64,000 bases of DNA from Citrifermentans bremense R1 (GTDB lineage Bacteria; Desulfobacterota; Desulfuromonadia; Geobacterales; Geobacteraceae). The stretch is from assembly GCF_000426865.1 (NCBI RefSeq), contig NZ_KE384581.1, positions 62,001 through 126,000 on the forward strand, in the 5' to 3' direction. Below the pieces are notes generated by a model, which was not told the DNA's origin, ran no database searches, and worked only from the letters and a program-made list of their open reading frames with translations. This document shows positions 7,113-16,416 of the stretch, one piece after another. Position 1 is the stretch's first letter; each line of letters begins with the position of its first letter. Position numbers and translations under genes: made by a program.

Positions 7113-8281
7113 AAGAGATATATCTCGATAACAATGCCACGACAAAGGTCGACGAGGCGGTCTTCGAAGAAATGCGGCCCTATTTCTGCGAGCTGTACGG
7201 CAATCCTAGCTCTATGCACTTCTTCGGTGGGCAGGTGCAGAAAAAAGTGGACGAGGCACGTCGCAGGGTCGCGGACCTCCTCAACGCCGCGCCCGAGGAG
7301 ATCATCTTCACAGCCTGCGGCACGGAAAGCGATAACACCGCCATCCGCTCGGCACTCGAACTTTTTCCCCATAAACGGCACATCATCACCACCCGGATCG
7401 AGCACCCCGCCGTGCTCACTCTCTGTCGCAACCTCTCAAGGCGGGGCTATCGGGTTACAGAACTGAACGTTGATGGCGAAGGCAGGCTTAACCTTGATGA
7501 GCTAGAGGCAGCCGTCGATGATGACACGGCCATTGTTTCCATCATGTATGCCAACAACGAGACCGGCGTGCTCTTTCCAGTCGAAGAGGCAGGCGCGATC
7601 GCGAAGGCGAAAGGGGCGATTTTTCACACCGATGCCGTGCAGGCAGTCGGGAAAGTACCTCTTGACGTGACCTCATCGACTATTGACATGCTGTCGCTGT
7701 CAGGGCACAAGCTTCACGCCCCCAAAGGGATCGGTGCTCTCTACCTTCGTAAAGGGGTGCCGTTCAGGCCGTTTCTGGCAGGAGGGCATCAAGAGCGGGG
7801 CCGACGTGCCGGCACTGAGGCAACCGCCAACATCATTGCCCTTGGCAAAGCGTGCGAGTTGGCGGCGAACCTCATGGATGATACGAACAGAAGGGTCAAG
7901 GCCATGCGCGACCGCCTGGAAAGGGAACTCCTGACTCTGATTCCCAACAGTCGAATCAACGGCGGCGAGGCCGAGCGGCTCCCCAATACTCTCTCCATCG
8001 CGTTCGAGCATGTGGAAGGTGAGGCGATACTGCTGCTGCTTTCGGAAAAAGGGATCTGCGCTTCCTCCGGGAGCGCCTGCACGTCCGGGTCGCTGGAACC
8101 GTCCCATGTGCTCCGTGCCATGGGAGTACCGTTTACCTGTGCTCATGGCACGATCCGCTTTTCCTTCTCCCGTTTCAATACCGAACAGGATGTCGAAACC
8201 GTGATCCGGGAGCTTCCGCCCATTATCAATCGGCTGCGGGAGATATCGCCATTTGGAAGAGAACTCCTGGCACATCCTTAA
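7109..8281 (+). CDS. nifS: Cysteine desulfurase NifS
   Basis: A PLP-dependent desulfurase that turns cysteine into alanine and enzyme-bound persulfide for NifU. The 390-residue protein opens with IYLDNNATTKVD, has the PLP lysine in SLSGHKLHAPKG (about residue 200) and the active-site Cys in the loop SSGSACTSGS (about residue 315), all typical of the NifS/IscS class. It starts with GTG at 7109 overlapping nifU. The stop codon at 8279-8281 overlaps the first possible start of the next gene. Confidence 0.95.
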   Translation: MKEIYLDNNATTKVDEAVFEEMRPYFCELYGNPSSMHFFGGQVQKKVDEARRRVADLLNAAPEEIIFTACGTESDNTAIRSALELFPHKRHIITTRIEHPAVLTLCRNLSRRGYRVTELNVDGEGRLNLDELEAAVDDDTAIVSIMYANNETGVLFPVEEAGAIAKAKGAIFHTDAVQAVGKVPLDVTSSTIDMLSLSGHKLHAPKGIGALYLRKGVPFRPFLAGGHQERGRRAGTEATANIIALGKACELAANLMDDTNRRVKAMRDRLERELLTLIPNSRINGGEAERLPNTLSIAFEHVEGEAILLLLSEKGICASSGSACTSGSLEPSHVLRAMGVPFTCAHGTIRFSFSRFNTEQDVETVIRELPPIINRLREISPFGRELLAHP

Positions 8282-8304
8282 TGCCGACGGCATGTGAGAG
8301 TCAA

Positions 8305-9576
8305 ATGAAAAAAAGAATCGTCATCATAGGGATGGGGTTTGGCGGCATCCACGCAGCGCGGACTTTAGCAGGTAAAGGACACGAGGTGGTCCTCGTGGAT
8401 CGTAACAACTACCACCTGTTCCAACCGCTTCTCTACCAGGTGGCTACTGCCGGTCTGGAACAGGAATCGATCGCCCATCCTCTGCGAGCCATGGCTCGAC
8501 ACTGGCAACCGGGAACACGCTTTGAGTTGGCGGAGGCGACCGGCATTGACTTTGCTCGTCGCGAGGTACACACCGATGCCAGAACTATCCCATACGACTA
8601 CCTTGTCATCGGAGCCGGAAGCGTCACCAACTTCTTTGGTCTTGAGGGGGTTCAGCGCCACTCGTTCGACCTCAAGGAATTAAAGGACGCCGAGGTGCTG
8701 CGCAACCATATCCTCACGGCATTCGAACGGGCAGTGCACGAGCCAGACCCAGCCCGGCGGCGGGCGCTCATGACGTTTGTCATCGTGGGGGGCGGGCCGA
8801 CGGGAGTCGAGTTTGCGGGAGCTTTGATCGAACTCGTCCATTTCGTGTTGGCCAAGGATTATCCCGAGCTAAGTACCCGCGCTGCACGCGTGGTGCTGGT
8901 TGAGTCAAACGACAAGCTGCTAGCTGCCATGCCGGAGAACCTGCAGGACTATACCCTCAAGAAGTTGCGGCGGATGTCTGTCGAGGTCCTCCTGAACGCC
9001 CGCGTGGTGGATGCCGCACCGGATCGGGTCATCTTCCATGACGGCGCGGTCATTCCCGCGCATACCCTCTTCTGGTCGGCTGGGGTAAAGGCGGCACCGC
9101 TGGCTGCGGCCTTGGACGTCACTGCAAAACCAGGAGGAAGGGTCCCGGTCGAACCCGATTTGACCCTCCCCGGACATCCCGAAGTTTTTGTCATCGGCGA
9201 CATGGCCTATTTCGAGCAAGAAGGGTTGCCGCTTCCCATGACAGCTCCCGTAGCCACGCAGATGGGGATTTACGCGGGGCAAGCTATCGTGGCGAAGGAA
9301 GCTGGCAGCCCTGTCAAGCCATTTCGGTTCCGAGATAAGGGAAGCATGGCAACAATTGGCCGCAATTCCGCAGTGGCACGGGCCTTCGGCATTAACTTTC
9401 GTGGCTACGCCGCTTGGCTGATCTGGTTGCTCCTTCACCTTTACTACCTGATCGGCTTTCGCAACCGGATCGTGGTGATGCTCAACTGGGTCTGGTATTA
9501 CTGGTACCATGAAAGGCAGGTACGTCTAATCACCCACCGGACAGGCGGTCACCGGCAATTCGAAGAGTGTAAGTGA
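8305..9576 (+). CDS. ndh: Type II NADH dehydrogenase (NDH-2)
   Basis: A flavoprotein that passes electrons from NADH to quinone without pumping protons. It starts with the FAD-binding IVIIGMGFGGIHAARTL, has the NAD-binding VIVGGGPTGVEFAGAL around residue 160, and the conserved FVIGDMAYFEQ near 300. Near the C-terminus WLIWLLLHLYYLIGF is a membrane-association segment. The ATG at 8305 puts the Rossmann fold at the start; an in-frame ATG at 8281 would add eight residues and overlap nifS. Being coupled to nifSU and near CDGSH genes suggests redox stress or respiratory bypass. Confidence 0.92.
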   Translation: MKKRIVIIGMGFGGIHAARTLAGKGHEVVLVDRNNYHLFQPLLYQVATAGLEQESIAHPLRAMARHWQPGTRFELAEATGIDFARREVHTDARTIPYDYLVIGAGSVTNFFGLEGVQRHSFDLKELKDAEVLRNHILTAFERAVHEPDPARRRALMTFVIVGGGPTGVEFAGALIELVHFVLAKDYPELSTRAARVVLVESNDKLLAAMPENLQDYTLKKLRRMSVEVLLNARVVDAAPDRVIFHDGAVIPAHTLFWSAGVKAAPLAAALDVTAKPGGRVPVEPDLTLPGHPEVFVIGDMAYFEQEGLPLPMTAPVATQMGIYAGQAIVAKEAGSPVKPFRFRDKGSMATIGRNSAVARAFGINFRGYAAWLIWLLLHLYYLIGFRNRIVVMLNWVWYYWYHERQVRLITHRTGGHRQFEECK

Positions 9577-9767
9577 GTCAGCTGCTGCCGCGATGTTGCG
9601 AGAGGAGGATAGGAGGATGATGATCGTGGTGTTGGCAGCAGGTGGTGGAAGTGGGTGTAACTGACCTTGAGCTGTTGGCACGCCAGACTGCAATGCATGT
9701 GTGCAATAAAGTCATGGCTAGCAATCTATTCTTGCAACTCACTATGACTTCATATAAAGTTTGCATT

Positions 9768-10118
9768 ATGAAGTTATTTACTGCTGATTCCACAGCGAAA
9801 AAATTTATGCTGCCCTTAATCTTGGCTGTAGCAGTCTTTTTTGTCACGCAAGGGATAGAAGTACCTAACTTCAAAGATTTGCTGGAACCTCAGCTTTCCT
9901 TGTCACAGAAATCCAATGGCTCCGATACCGCTGTTGTTAAAACTCTGACAAAATGCTCGCATATAAAATCCACAAAAAACGTCAATTTTTCAGCTCTCGT
10001 CAGCAATGCATTCCAGATAAATAGTCCAGTCGTTCCCGTTACGGTTTTTCAGCATCAATCCCAATCCTTTATCTCGTCTGTAGTCTCAATTCTTCCTGTC
10101 AGAGCACCACCCGCGTAG
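9768..10118 (+). CDS. Small membrane-anchored protein of unknown function
   Basis: A 116-residue product that I do not recognise by name. From the ATG at 9768 it has a short basic start, one hydrophobic segment (FMLPLILAVAVFFVTQ, about residues 14-29) and then a polar, presumably periplasmic region ending ISSVVSILPVRAPPA. The frame is open upstream to 9642. No good ribosome binding site was seen, and local GC is low, so this is tentative. It resembles, in layout only, the small proteins with RAPP-type ends seen at the head of some efflux operons. Confidence 0.4.
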   Translation: MKLFTADSTAKKFMLPLILAVAVFFVTQGIEVPNFKDLLEPQLSLSQKSNGSDTAVVKTLTKCSHIKSTKNVNFSALVSNAFQINSPVVPVTVFQHQSQSFISSVVSILPVRAPPA

Positions 10119-10418
10119 CACACATCATTCCTCAGTAGCAGCCATAGTTTGCACTTTCCGCGCGTTTTTTTGCGCAGGAAAAAATGCGTTCGCAGCGTAT
10201 TCATTTTTTAATGCACGTGCTGCGAGCAAATGACGCGGCATATCTGCGTGCGTGCAAGCTAAAGCCAAATAATAACAGTAGCTTAGTGATGTCTAGGCCA
10301 AAAACAATGGCTTGGCGCCGTCGCCGGCTCCAGTGCGAGGTGCAAAGGTCCAGGCGCGCCCGATGTATTTCTGCGCTCGCAGCCAAGATAATCACAACAA
10401 CTGGAAAGGACACACGCT
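10119..10418. other. Intergenic region before secD
   Basis: I see no gene here. It contains several short near-repeats of TGCG(T/C)TCGCAGC (near 10187, 10220 and 10370) that could fold, and an AAGGA ribosome binding site at the end for secD. No riboswitch class is recognised. Confidence 0.4.
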
Positions 10419-12023
10419 ATGCCAAAGAGCATTTCATGGCGCATAACCATCATTGCGTTTTTTGTACTCTTATCGTTTCTATACCTCACGCCTACTCTGG
10501 TTTCCAACTTGCCTGGCTGGTGGACAGGGTATTTCCCCAAAGACAAAATCCATCTGGGGCTTGACCTTCAGGGCGGCACCCACCTTGTAATGAAAGTGGA
10601 CACGCAAAAAGCAGTTGAGGGCTATATCGATTTGATTGCCTCGGATCTCGAAGATTCACTCAATGTCCGTCGCATCCGCATTCACCAGATTAACCGGGTT
10701 GGTGAAGATGCCATACGACTGGCATTCTACGACCAGAATAGTGCGGAAAACGAGGCACAACTTATAAAGAAAAAATATCCAGAACTAGAGCAGATACAAA
10801 TACGTGATTCTGAGGGTGGGATGGTACACCTCGAATTCCGAATGGAAAAGACGGCCGTGCAGGACAGGAAGGACAAGGCTGTTGCCCAGGCTCTTGAAAC
10901 CATCCGCAACCGAATCGATCAGTTCGGAGTATTGGAGCCGGTAATACAGAGAGAAGGAATAGATCATATAGTGATCCAACTTCCAGGCATCACTGATCCC
11001 AAACGAGCTATTGAGTTGATCGGAAAAACTGCGCGCCTTGAATTCAAGCTCGTGGACGAAAATCTCAGCGCATCGTCCTCCTCTCCCTATGCTTTGCCGG
11101 ACGATGCAGAGATTCTGATGGAGCAGCAATCGAGTTCAGCCACCGGAGCTGTTCAGGGAGTGCCTATTGTAGTGAAGAAAAAGGCCATCATCACCGGCGA
11201 TCTCCTCACCGACGCCCAAGTGAAGATTGATTCTCAAAATAACGAACCATATGTGGCAATTGATTTCAATTCCACCGGTGCCAGACTCTTCGACCAGGTG
11301 ACTGCTGCTAATGTAGGGAAACGCTTTGCTATTGTCCTTGATGGCAATGTGTACTCGGCACCGGTTATTCGGGAACGGATCTCCGGCGGCTCAGCGCAGA
11401 TCTCCGGCAACTTCAACGAAAAGGAGGCTGCGGATCTGGCTATTGTCCTGCGCGCGGGATCGCTTCCCGCCCCGGTGAAGATTGTGCAGAACGTCACGGT
11501 CGGTCCCTCGATAGGCGAGGATTCCATCTCCAAAGGGTTGATGGCTGGTGGAATAGGCGTCCTTCTGGTTGTGCTCTTCATGGTGTTTTACTACCGGATG
11601 GCAGGACTGGTGGCAAATTTCGGCATGGTGCTCAACGTGCTGTTTCTCCTGGGAGCGCTGGCGGCTCTCGGCGCCACGCTGACCTTGCCCGGTATCGCGG
11701 CCATCGTTCTTTTGGTCGGCATGTCGGTTGACTCGAACGTGCTTATCTTTGAGCGGGTCAAAGAGGAAATCAGGCTCGGCTGTACCCCCAAGATGAGTAT
11801 CGATGCCGGATATGACAAGGCCTTCCTGACCGTCATGGACTCTCATGTTACCACCCTGATCACAGCGGCTGTCCTATTCCAGTTTGGGACAGGACCGGTC
11901 AAGGGATTCGCGGTCTCACTGAGCCTTGGCGTTATCATCAACCTTTTTACCACGCTTGTCACAACCAAGGTGGTTTTTGACAGCGCCTTCAGCCGCTTTC
12001 AGATCAGACGGCTCAGCATTTAG
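10419..12023 (+). CDS. secD: Protein translocase subunit SecD
   Basis: Inner-membrane RND-type partner of the Sec translocon that uses proton flow to help pull proteins across. The 534-residue protein has an N-terminal membrane segment, the signature GLDLQGGTHLVM (about residues 46-57), a large periplasmic P1 domain with ETIRNRIDQFGV, and five C-terminal membrane segments containing VGMSVDSNVLIFERVKEE. Length is as expected. secF follows 12 bases later. No yajC precedes it, so this may be a second, stand-alone secDF pair. Confidence 0.95.
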   Translation: MPKSISWRITIIAFFVLLSFLYLTPTLVSNLPGWWTGYFPKDKIHLGLDLQGGTHLVMKVDTQKAVEGYIDLIASDLEDSLNVRRIRIHQINRVGEDAIRLAFYDQNSAENEAQLIKKKYPELEQIQIRDSEGGMVHLEFRMEKTAVQDRKDKAVAQALETIRNRIDQFGVLEPVIQREGIDHIVIQLPGITDPKRAIELIGKTARLEFKLVDENLSASSSSPYALPDDAEILMEQQSSSATGAVQGVPIVVKKKAIITGDLLTDAQVKIDSQNNEPYVAIDFNSTGARLFDQVTAANVGKRFAIVLDGNVYSAPVIRERISGGSAQISGNFNEKEAADLAIVLRAGSLPAPVKIVQNVTVGPSIGEDSISKGLMAGGIGVLLVVLFMVFYYRMAGLVANFGMVLNVLFLLGALAALGATLTLPGIAAIVLLVGMSVDSNVLIFERVKEEIRLGCTPKMSIDAGYDKAFLTVMDSHVTTLITAAVLFQFGTGPVKGFAVSLSLGVIINLFTTLVTTKVVFDSAFSRFQIRRLSI

Positions 12024-12035
12024 GAGGAAAAGACC

Positions 12036-12956
12036 ATGCAACTTATCAGCAATACCAACATTGACTTTATCGGCAAGAGGAAAGTCAGCTTTGTCATATC
12101 GAGTATCATTGCCATCATCGGCTTGATTGGTATCCTTCAAATCGCCAGGAACTCCGCCAACATGGGCATTGGTTTTTCCGGAGGCACCTCGGTCCAGCTA
12201 AGCTTCACACATCCTATCCCTCAGGAAAAAGCACGCAAACTGCTTACCGACCACCTCCTCAGAGAGGTCAACTTGCAGGAGATAAAGGGAGGAAACAGGA
12301 TTCTGGTAAAGGTCGGTAAATCCGGGGCGGACGTTTCCGAAACGATCACGGCAGTATTTAGCAAGGAGTTTCCTGGCAACGCCTTTGTCGTTGAAAGCTC
12401 GACTGATGTCGGTCCCTCGATCGGTAACAAACTCAAAACGGATACTCTGAAAGCTGTGGGCCTTTCCATGATCGGCATCATCCTCTATATCGCTTGGCGG
12501 TTCGATTTTAAATTCGGAGTAGGTGCCATAGCCGCCACACTGCACGACGTGCTCGCAATGGTCGCTTTGTTTTACCTTATGAACAAGGAGATCAACCTTC
12601 TTTTCATAACCGCAGTCCTGACCATTGCCGGCTACTCCCTTACAGACACCGTGGTGGTTTTCGACAGGATCAGGGAAAACCTGCATAAGTATGTGGATGA
12701 TACCAAAGAGGGCCTGTTCAACAGGAGCATCAACGAAGTTCTCCCTAGAACCGTGATCACTTCACTGACCACATTCCTTGCAGCCATCTCGTTATTCCTG
12801 TTCGGCGGCGAGGTGATTCACGATTTTGCCCTGGCACTGGTAGCCGGCATCATCATTGCCACATATTCATCCATATTTATAGCAAGCCCGATCGTTGCGG
12901 TGCTTGAGGCAAGGCGGGGCGGATGGGAGTTGGCGGAACGGGCACGGCTTAAGTAG
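12036..12956 (+). CDS. secF: Protein translocase subunit SecF
   Basis: Partner of SecD in the inner-membrane translocase. The 306-residue protein has the SecF signature FSGGTSVQL near residue 47 and the family segments TDTVVVFDRIRENLHKY (about 200) and RTVITSLTTFLAAISLFLFGG (about 240). A strong ribosome binding site (TAGGAGGAA) precedes the ATG. It is only 12 bases from secD, so the pair is clearly co-transcribed. The antiporter gene starts 25 bases downstream with its own AAGGAGGAA. Confidence 0.95.
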   Translation: MQLISNTNIDFIGKRKVSFVISSIIAIIGLIGILQIARNSANMGIGFSGGTSVQLSFTHPIPQEKARKLLTDHLLREVNLQEIKGGNRILVKVGKSGADVSETITAVFSKEFPGNAFVVESSTDVGPSIGNKLKTDTLKAVGLSMIGIILYIAWRFDFKFGVGAIAATLHDVLAMVALFYLMNKEINLLFITAVLTIAGYSLTDTVVVFDRIRENLHKYVDDTKEGLFNRSINEVLPRTVITSLTTFLAAISLFLFGGEVIHDFALALVAGIIIATYSSIFIASPIVAVLEARRGGWELAERARLK

Positions 12957-12981
12957 GACCAGTAAGGAGGAACTGTAAAAA

Positions 12982-14736
12982 ATGCACAACCTCGATCTCA
13001 TCATGACAATAACCGGCGGCTTTACGGCAGCACTGCTATTTGGGTACCTTACCCATCGCCTGGGCATGTCGACGATTGTCGGCTACCTTTTGGCCGGCAT
13101 TGCCGTCGGATCGCATACCCCTGGTTTTGTCGCGGACCGAGCCATGGCTGAACAGTTCGCCGAAATCGGTGTCATCCTGCTCATGTTCGGCGTAGGCCTT
13201 CAGTTTCACCTGAAGGAGTTACTTGAGGTGCGGCGCGTAGCCATACCCGGAGCCCTTTGTCAGAGCGCCGTAGCAACCCTCCTTAGCTGCCTTGTGGCGA
13301 GGTGGCTGGGGTGGGGGTGGTCGGCAGGGATAGTGTTTGGCTTTGCAGTTTCGGTGGCCAGCACGGTGGTTCTGCTTCGCGTCCTGGTTGACAACAACGA
13401 GATGCACACTCCGACCGGCCACATCGCAGTGGGGTGGCTGGTCGTCGAGGATATATTGACCGTGTTTCTGCTGGTAATTCTGCCGATACTGTTCGGCGCT
13501 GGTACGGCGGACTCGGCGAGTCTCCCTGCGGCTATAGGCATCTCTTTGGCTAAGATAGCAGTTCTCGTGGGGCTGACCTTCTGGGTAGGTGGGCGCATCA
13601 TCCCATGGTTCCTGGAGCGTGTGGCCGCTACCCATTCGCGCGAACTCTTCACCCTCACCGTCCTGGTCCTTGCCCTGGGGATTGCCGTTGCATCGACAGA
13701 GGTCTTCGGCGTCTCCATGGCGCTAGGCGCATTCCTGGCGGGGATGGTGGTGAAGCAGTCCGACTTCAGCTTTCGCGCCGCCTCGGAGGCGCTTCCCATG
13801 AGGGACGCCTTTGCGGTCCTCTTCTTCGTCTCGGTGGGAATGCTTTTTAACCCGGGCCATCTGATGCAGGAACCGGGTCTCGTGCTCATTACCTTGGTGA
13901 TAATCCTGCTGGGGAAGCCGTTGGCCGCGCTGGCGATTGTGCTTGCCCTGAGGTATGCCCCTCGTGTGGCACTCTCAGTTGCCGTCGCCCTGGCTCAGAT
14001 CGGCGAGTTTTCGTTCATTCTGGCCACGGCAGGTAGGGACATGGGGGTGTTGGGAGAGAGTGGAGCAAATACTATAGTTGCCGCTGCGATCATCTCGATC
14101 AGCCTCAACCCGCTTTTGTACCGGCTTATTGGTCCCTTGGAGCAGCGGGCAAGGCACACCCGTCTGTGGCAAATACTTGAAGCAAGGTCAAAACCACATG
14201 CGCTAGGCGGCGCAGCGGTCCCAGGCCTGCATTCGGTATCCCGTGACCGTGCAATCGTGGTGGGGTACGGCCCGACAGGAAAAACTCTGGTGCGCCTGCT
14301 AGTCGACAACGGAATTGATCCGTTTGTGGTGGAGATGAACATACATACGGTTCGGCAATTACAGGCCGATGGGATTGGAGTAATTTATGGTGACGCAACC
14401 AACCGCGATACGCTCTGCGCTGCCGGGATACAGGATGCCGTCGCCCTCATCCTCACCTCTTCCGGAATGCAAGGGAGTGAGGAGACTATCCAGTTGGCCC
14501 GGGAGATAAACCCGAGACTGCGGATCATCGCCCGCACCACCTATTTGCGGAATATACAAACGCTTCGCGAGGCTGGAGCTGAAGCGGTTTTTTCAGGTGA
14601 GGGTGAGATTGCGCTCAACATGACCGAACACATGTTGCGTAAACTCGGAGCGACTGATGAACAGATAAGCCGTGAACGAGACCGAGTCAGAGACGAATTG
14701 CTCGGTGGCTCAATGACCGGGCCTGGTGTGACATGA
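12982..14736 (+). CDS. Kef-type cation/proton antiporter with RCK domain
   Basis: A CPA2-family antiporter that probably moves K+ or Na+ against protons. The first 390 residues are about a dozen hydrophobic segments, including FAEIGVILLMFGVGLQF and SVALAQIGEFSFILA, typical of the KefB/YbaL membrane domain. Residues about 415-530 form a TrkA-N (RCK) domain with the nucleotide-binding AIVVGYGPTGKTLVRLL. The short C-terminal tail is like YbaL rather than KefC. A UspA protein follows 40 bases later. Confidence 0.9.
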   Translation: MHNLDLIMTITGGFTAALLFGYLTHRLGMSTIVGYLLAGIAVGSHTPGFVADRAMAEQFAEIGVILLMFGVGLQFHLKELLEVRRVAIPGALCQSAVATLLSCLVARWLGWGWSAGIVFGFAVSVASTVVLLRVLVDNNEMHTPTGHIAVGWLVVEDILTVFLLVILPILFGAGTADSASLPAAIGISLAKIAVLVGLTFWVGGRIIPWFLERVAATHSRELFTLTVLVLALGIAVASTEVFGVSMALGAFLAGMVVKQSDFSFRAASEALPMRDAFAVLFFVSVGMLFNPGHLMQEPGLVLITLVIILLGKPLAALAIVLALRYAPRVALSVAVALAQIGEFSFILATAGRDMGVLGESGANTIVAAAIISISLNPLLYRLIGPLEQRARHTRLWQILEARSKPHALGGAAVPGLHSVSRDRAIVVGYGPTGKTLVRLLVDNGIDPFVVEMNIHTVRQLQADGIGVIYGDATNRDTLCAAGIQDAVALILTSSGMQGSEETIQLAREINPRLRIIARTTYLRNIQTLREAGAEAVFSGEGEIALNMTEHMLRKLGATDEQISRERDRVRDELLGGSMTGPGVT

Positions 14737-14776
14737 CGTTGTAAATTCCCTACCTGAACTACGGAGAGGTGCTGAA

Positions 14777-15244
14777 ATGAGAATTCTTCTCGCAATCGAT
14801 GGATCTCCGTCTAGTGACGCCGCAGTAGACGAGGTGTGCCGGCGACCTTGGCCTGCCGGCAGCGAAATTCGGCTGCTAACCGTGCTTTCTCTTGTTGAGT
14901 TCAGCAATTTGCGTCAAACTTCTCATCAACCTATGACATATGAAGACATTTTCGAAAAGACGGGCTGGAAAACAGTAAAGTTTCTGGCCGATGCCGTAAC
15001 TAAAATCGAACAACGCGCGCCTGATTTGTCAGTAACGCCGGTAGTGCTTGAGGGGCGGCCGAAGGATGTCATCCTCGATGATGCGGAAAGCTGGTGCCCG
15101 GATCTCATTGTTGTCGGATCCCATGGCTATGGCAAGATCAGGCGATTTTTCCTTGGATCAGTGTCACTGGCCATCGCTCTCAATGCAACTTGTTCTGTTG
15201 AAATTGTACGTCCCCCATTCTATGACCTGGATTCCGAGGAATAG
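14777..15244 (+). CDS. Universal stress protein (UspA family)
   Basis: A 155-residue cytoplasmic stress protein. It starts with the strand MRILLAIDGSPSSDAAVDEV and ends with the ATP-binding signature VVGSHGYGKIRRFFLGSVS, matching G-2X-G-9X-G-S/T, so it likely binds ATP. A GGAGAG box is upstream of the ATG. Its position after a cation antiporter is common for UspA proteins that modulate transporters. Confidence 0.92.
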   Translation: MRILLAIDGSPSSDAAVDEVCRRPWPAGSEIRLLTVLSLVEFSNLRQTSHQPMTYEDIFEKTGWKTVKFLADAVTKIEQRAPDLSVTPVVLEGRPKDVILDDAESWCPDLIVVGSHGYGKIRRFFLGSVSLAIALNATCSVEIVRPPFYDLDSEE

Positions 15245-15717
15245 TGTTAGATTCGGTAGGATATTGGAGTCACCATTCTCAATGATCATCCTCAGGCAAC
15301 GGCATCGTAAGCTTCCCCTTCAAACAGACACATACCCCTTCACGGTGGTCCGTCCGGGCTTTTTCGCATTGCGGTTTTGGTTTCATCCTTTTGTGCTCGG
15401 CAACCATTTCTTTGATCTCGGCAAGAGGCTCTCATCTCCCTGTACCGGGTGGGGCTGGGAGATGAAGTTGATGATGCCTGAATCGGAAATTTATTCCTCT
15501 GCTTGTCGCCAATCGGTATATGCAGTTGCTGGCTAAATGACTGACACGCTTGCCTTTTTGTCCCACTTAGTGGTTTTACCCATGCCGCCGCAGGCCGCCT
15601 CGCTAGATGCACCTAGTGACAATCGCACCGAATCTATCTATCGCCGTAGCTGGGGGCAGCTTTATGCATGGTATGTATAGTATTTAATTACATGTGAGGC
15701 GTAATTCTGCCGCAACA
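15245..15717. other. Gene-free region before the AbiE pair
   Basis: No gene is supported in these 470 bases: frames on both strands have compositions unlike the neighbours and lack ribosome binding sites. Near the end, GGTATGTATAGTATTTAA (15670-15687) resembles a half of the abiE operator just downstream. The block may be part of a horizontally acquired segment. Confidence 0.4.
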
Positions 15718-15768
15718 CCCATAGTAAGTATAGTTTTTCTATACATACTATGGGTATTACGGTATAGT
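15718..15768 (+). promoter_or_regulatory. AbiE operator and promoter
   Basis: CCCATAGTAAGTATAG (15718-15733) and CTATACATACTATGGG (15739-15754) form an inverted repeat with 15 of 16 pairs and a five-base T loop. A TATAGT -10-like box at 15763-15768 ends only six bases before the AbiEi ATG, so the message may be nearly leaderless. AbiEi antitoxins repress their own operon by binding such inverted repeats, so this is the likely operator. Confidence 0.75.
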
Positions 15769-15774
15769 CGCCAT

Positions 15775-16404
15775 ATGAGGAAAAATCCACTCGCCAACAT
15801 CCCCTTTGAAGAATTCGACTATCAGATGCTCCTGGATGCCCTTCAGGAGTACCGGCAGCCGCGCATGAAAATCAACCGGTTGCTTGCTGATGTAATCATC
15901 GTCCGCATCAAAAAAGGTCTGTATATCTTTGGCGAATCCACTCGAAGACGCCCCTTCTCGCGAGAGATCCTGGCGAACCTATGCTATGGGCCGTCCTACA
16001 TTTCGCTGCAATACGCCCTGCACTACCACGGCCTCACGCCGGAAAGGGTAGAGACGGTCACCTCTGTCACCACAGGGCGTTCGCGTGCCTTTTCCACTCC
16101 GGTTGGTCAATTCAGCTACCGCACTATTTCTCTTGAGGCTTTCCCAGCCGGCATGGGGCAGTACGATCTGGCAGATGGCCGCCATTTCCTCATGGCCACG
16201 CCCGAAAAGGCTCTCGCCGATACCATCGTTGCCGACCGTGGCACCGGCATTGTCAATGTGAAAGAAATGCGGGAATACCTGGCAGGACTCAGGGTTGACC
16301 AAAGTGTGTTAAAGGACCTGGACCGGAAGCTCTTAGCTAATATCGCGCAACGTTACCGCTCCCGTCGCTTGAGGTTTCTCTGTGATCTGGTGGGCTGGCT
16401 GTAA
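15775..16404 (+). CDS. abiEi: AbiEi-type antitoxin / transcriptional repressor
   Basis: Antitoxin of a type IV toxin-antitoxin system used in phage defence. The 209-residue protein has an N-terminal winged helix-turn-helix (RMKINRLLADVIIVRIKKGLY, about residues 32-52) and a C-terminal domain with the AbiEi features GPSYISLQYALHYHGL and ATPEKALADTI. The ATG at 15775 is preferred because the operator and -10 box would otherwise lie inside the gene; the frame is open 27 codons further upstream. AbiEii starts 12 bases downstream. Confidence 0.85.
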   Translation: MRKNPLANIPFEEFDYQMLLDALQEYRQPRMKINRLLADVIIVRIKKGLYIFGESTRRRPFSREILANLCYGPSYISLQYALHYHGLTPERVETVTSVTTGRSRAFSTPVGQFSYRTISLEAFPAGMGQYDLADGRHFLMATPEKALADTIVADRGTGIVNVKEMREYLAGLRVDQSVLKDLDRKLLANIAQRYRSRRLRFLCDLVGWL

Positions 16405-16416
16405 AAAGGATGAGAG

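Noticed and set aside
6264-8281. Nitrogen fixation cluster
   Set aside because: nifU and nifS are present but no nifHDK, nifB or regulators are in the window, so the pair is not evidence for nitrogenase here.
10184-10564. 126-residue frame overlapping the secD start
   Set aside because: It reads through the secD ribosome binding site in another frame and has no motif.
15048-15536. 162-residue frame after the UspA gene
   Set aside because: It starts inside the UspA gene in another frame, has no ribosome binding site and no recognisable pattern.
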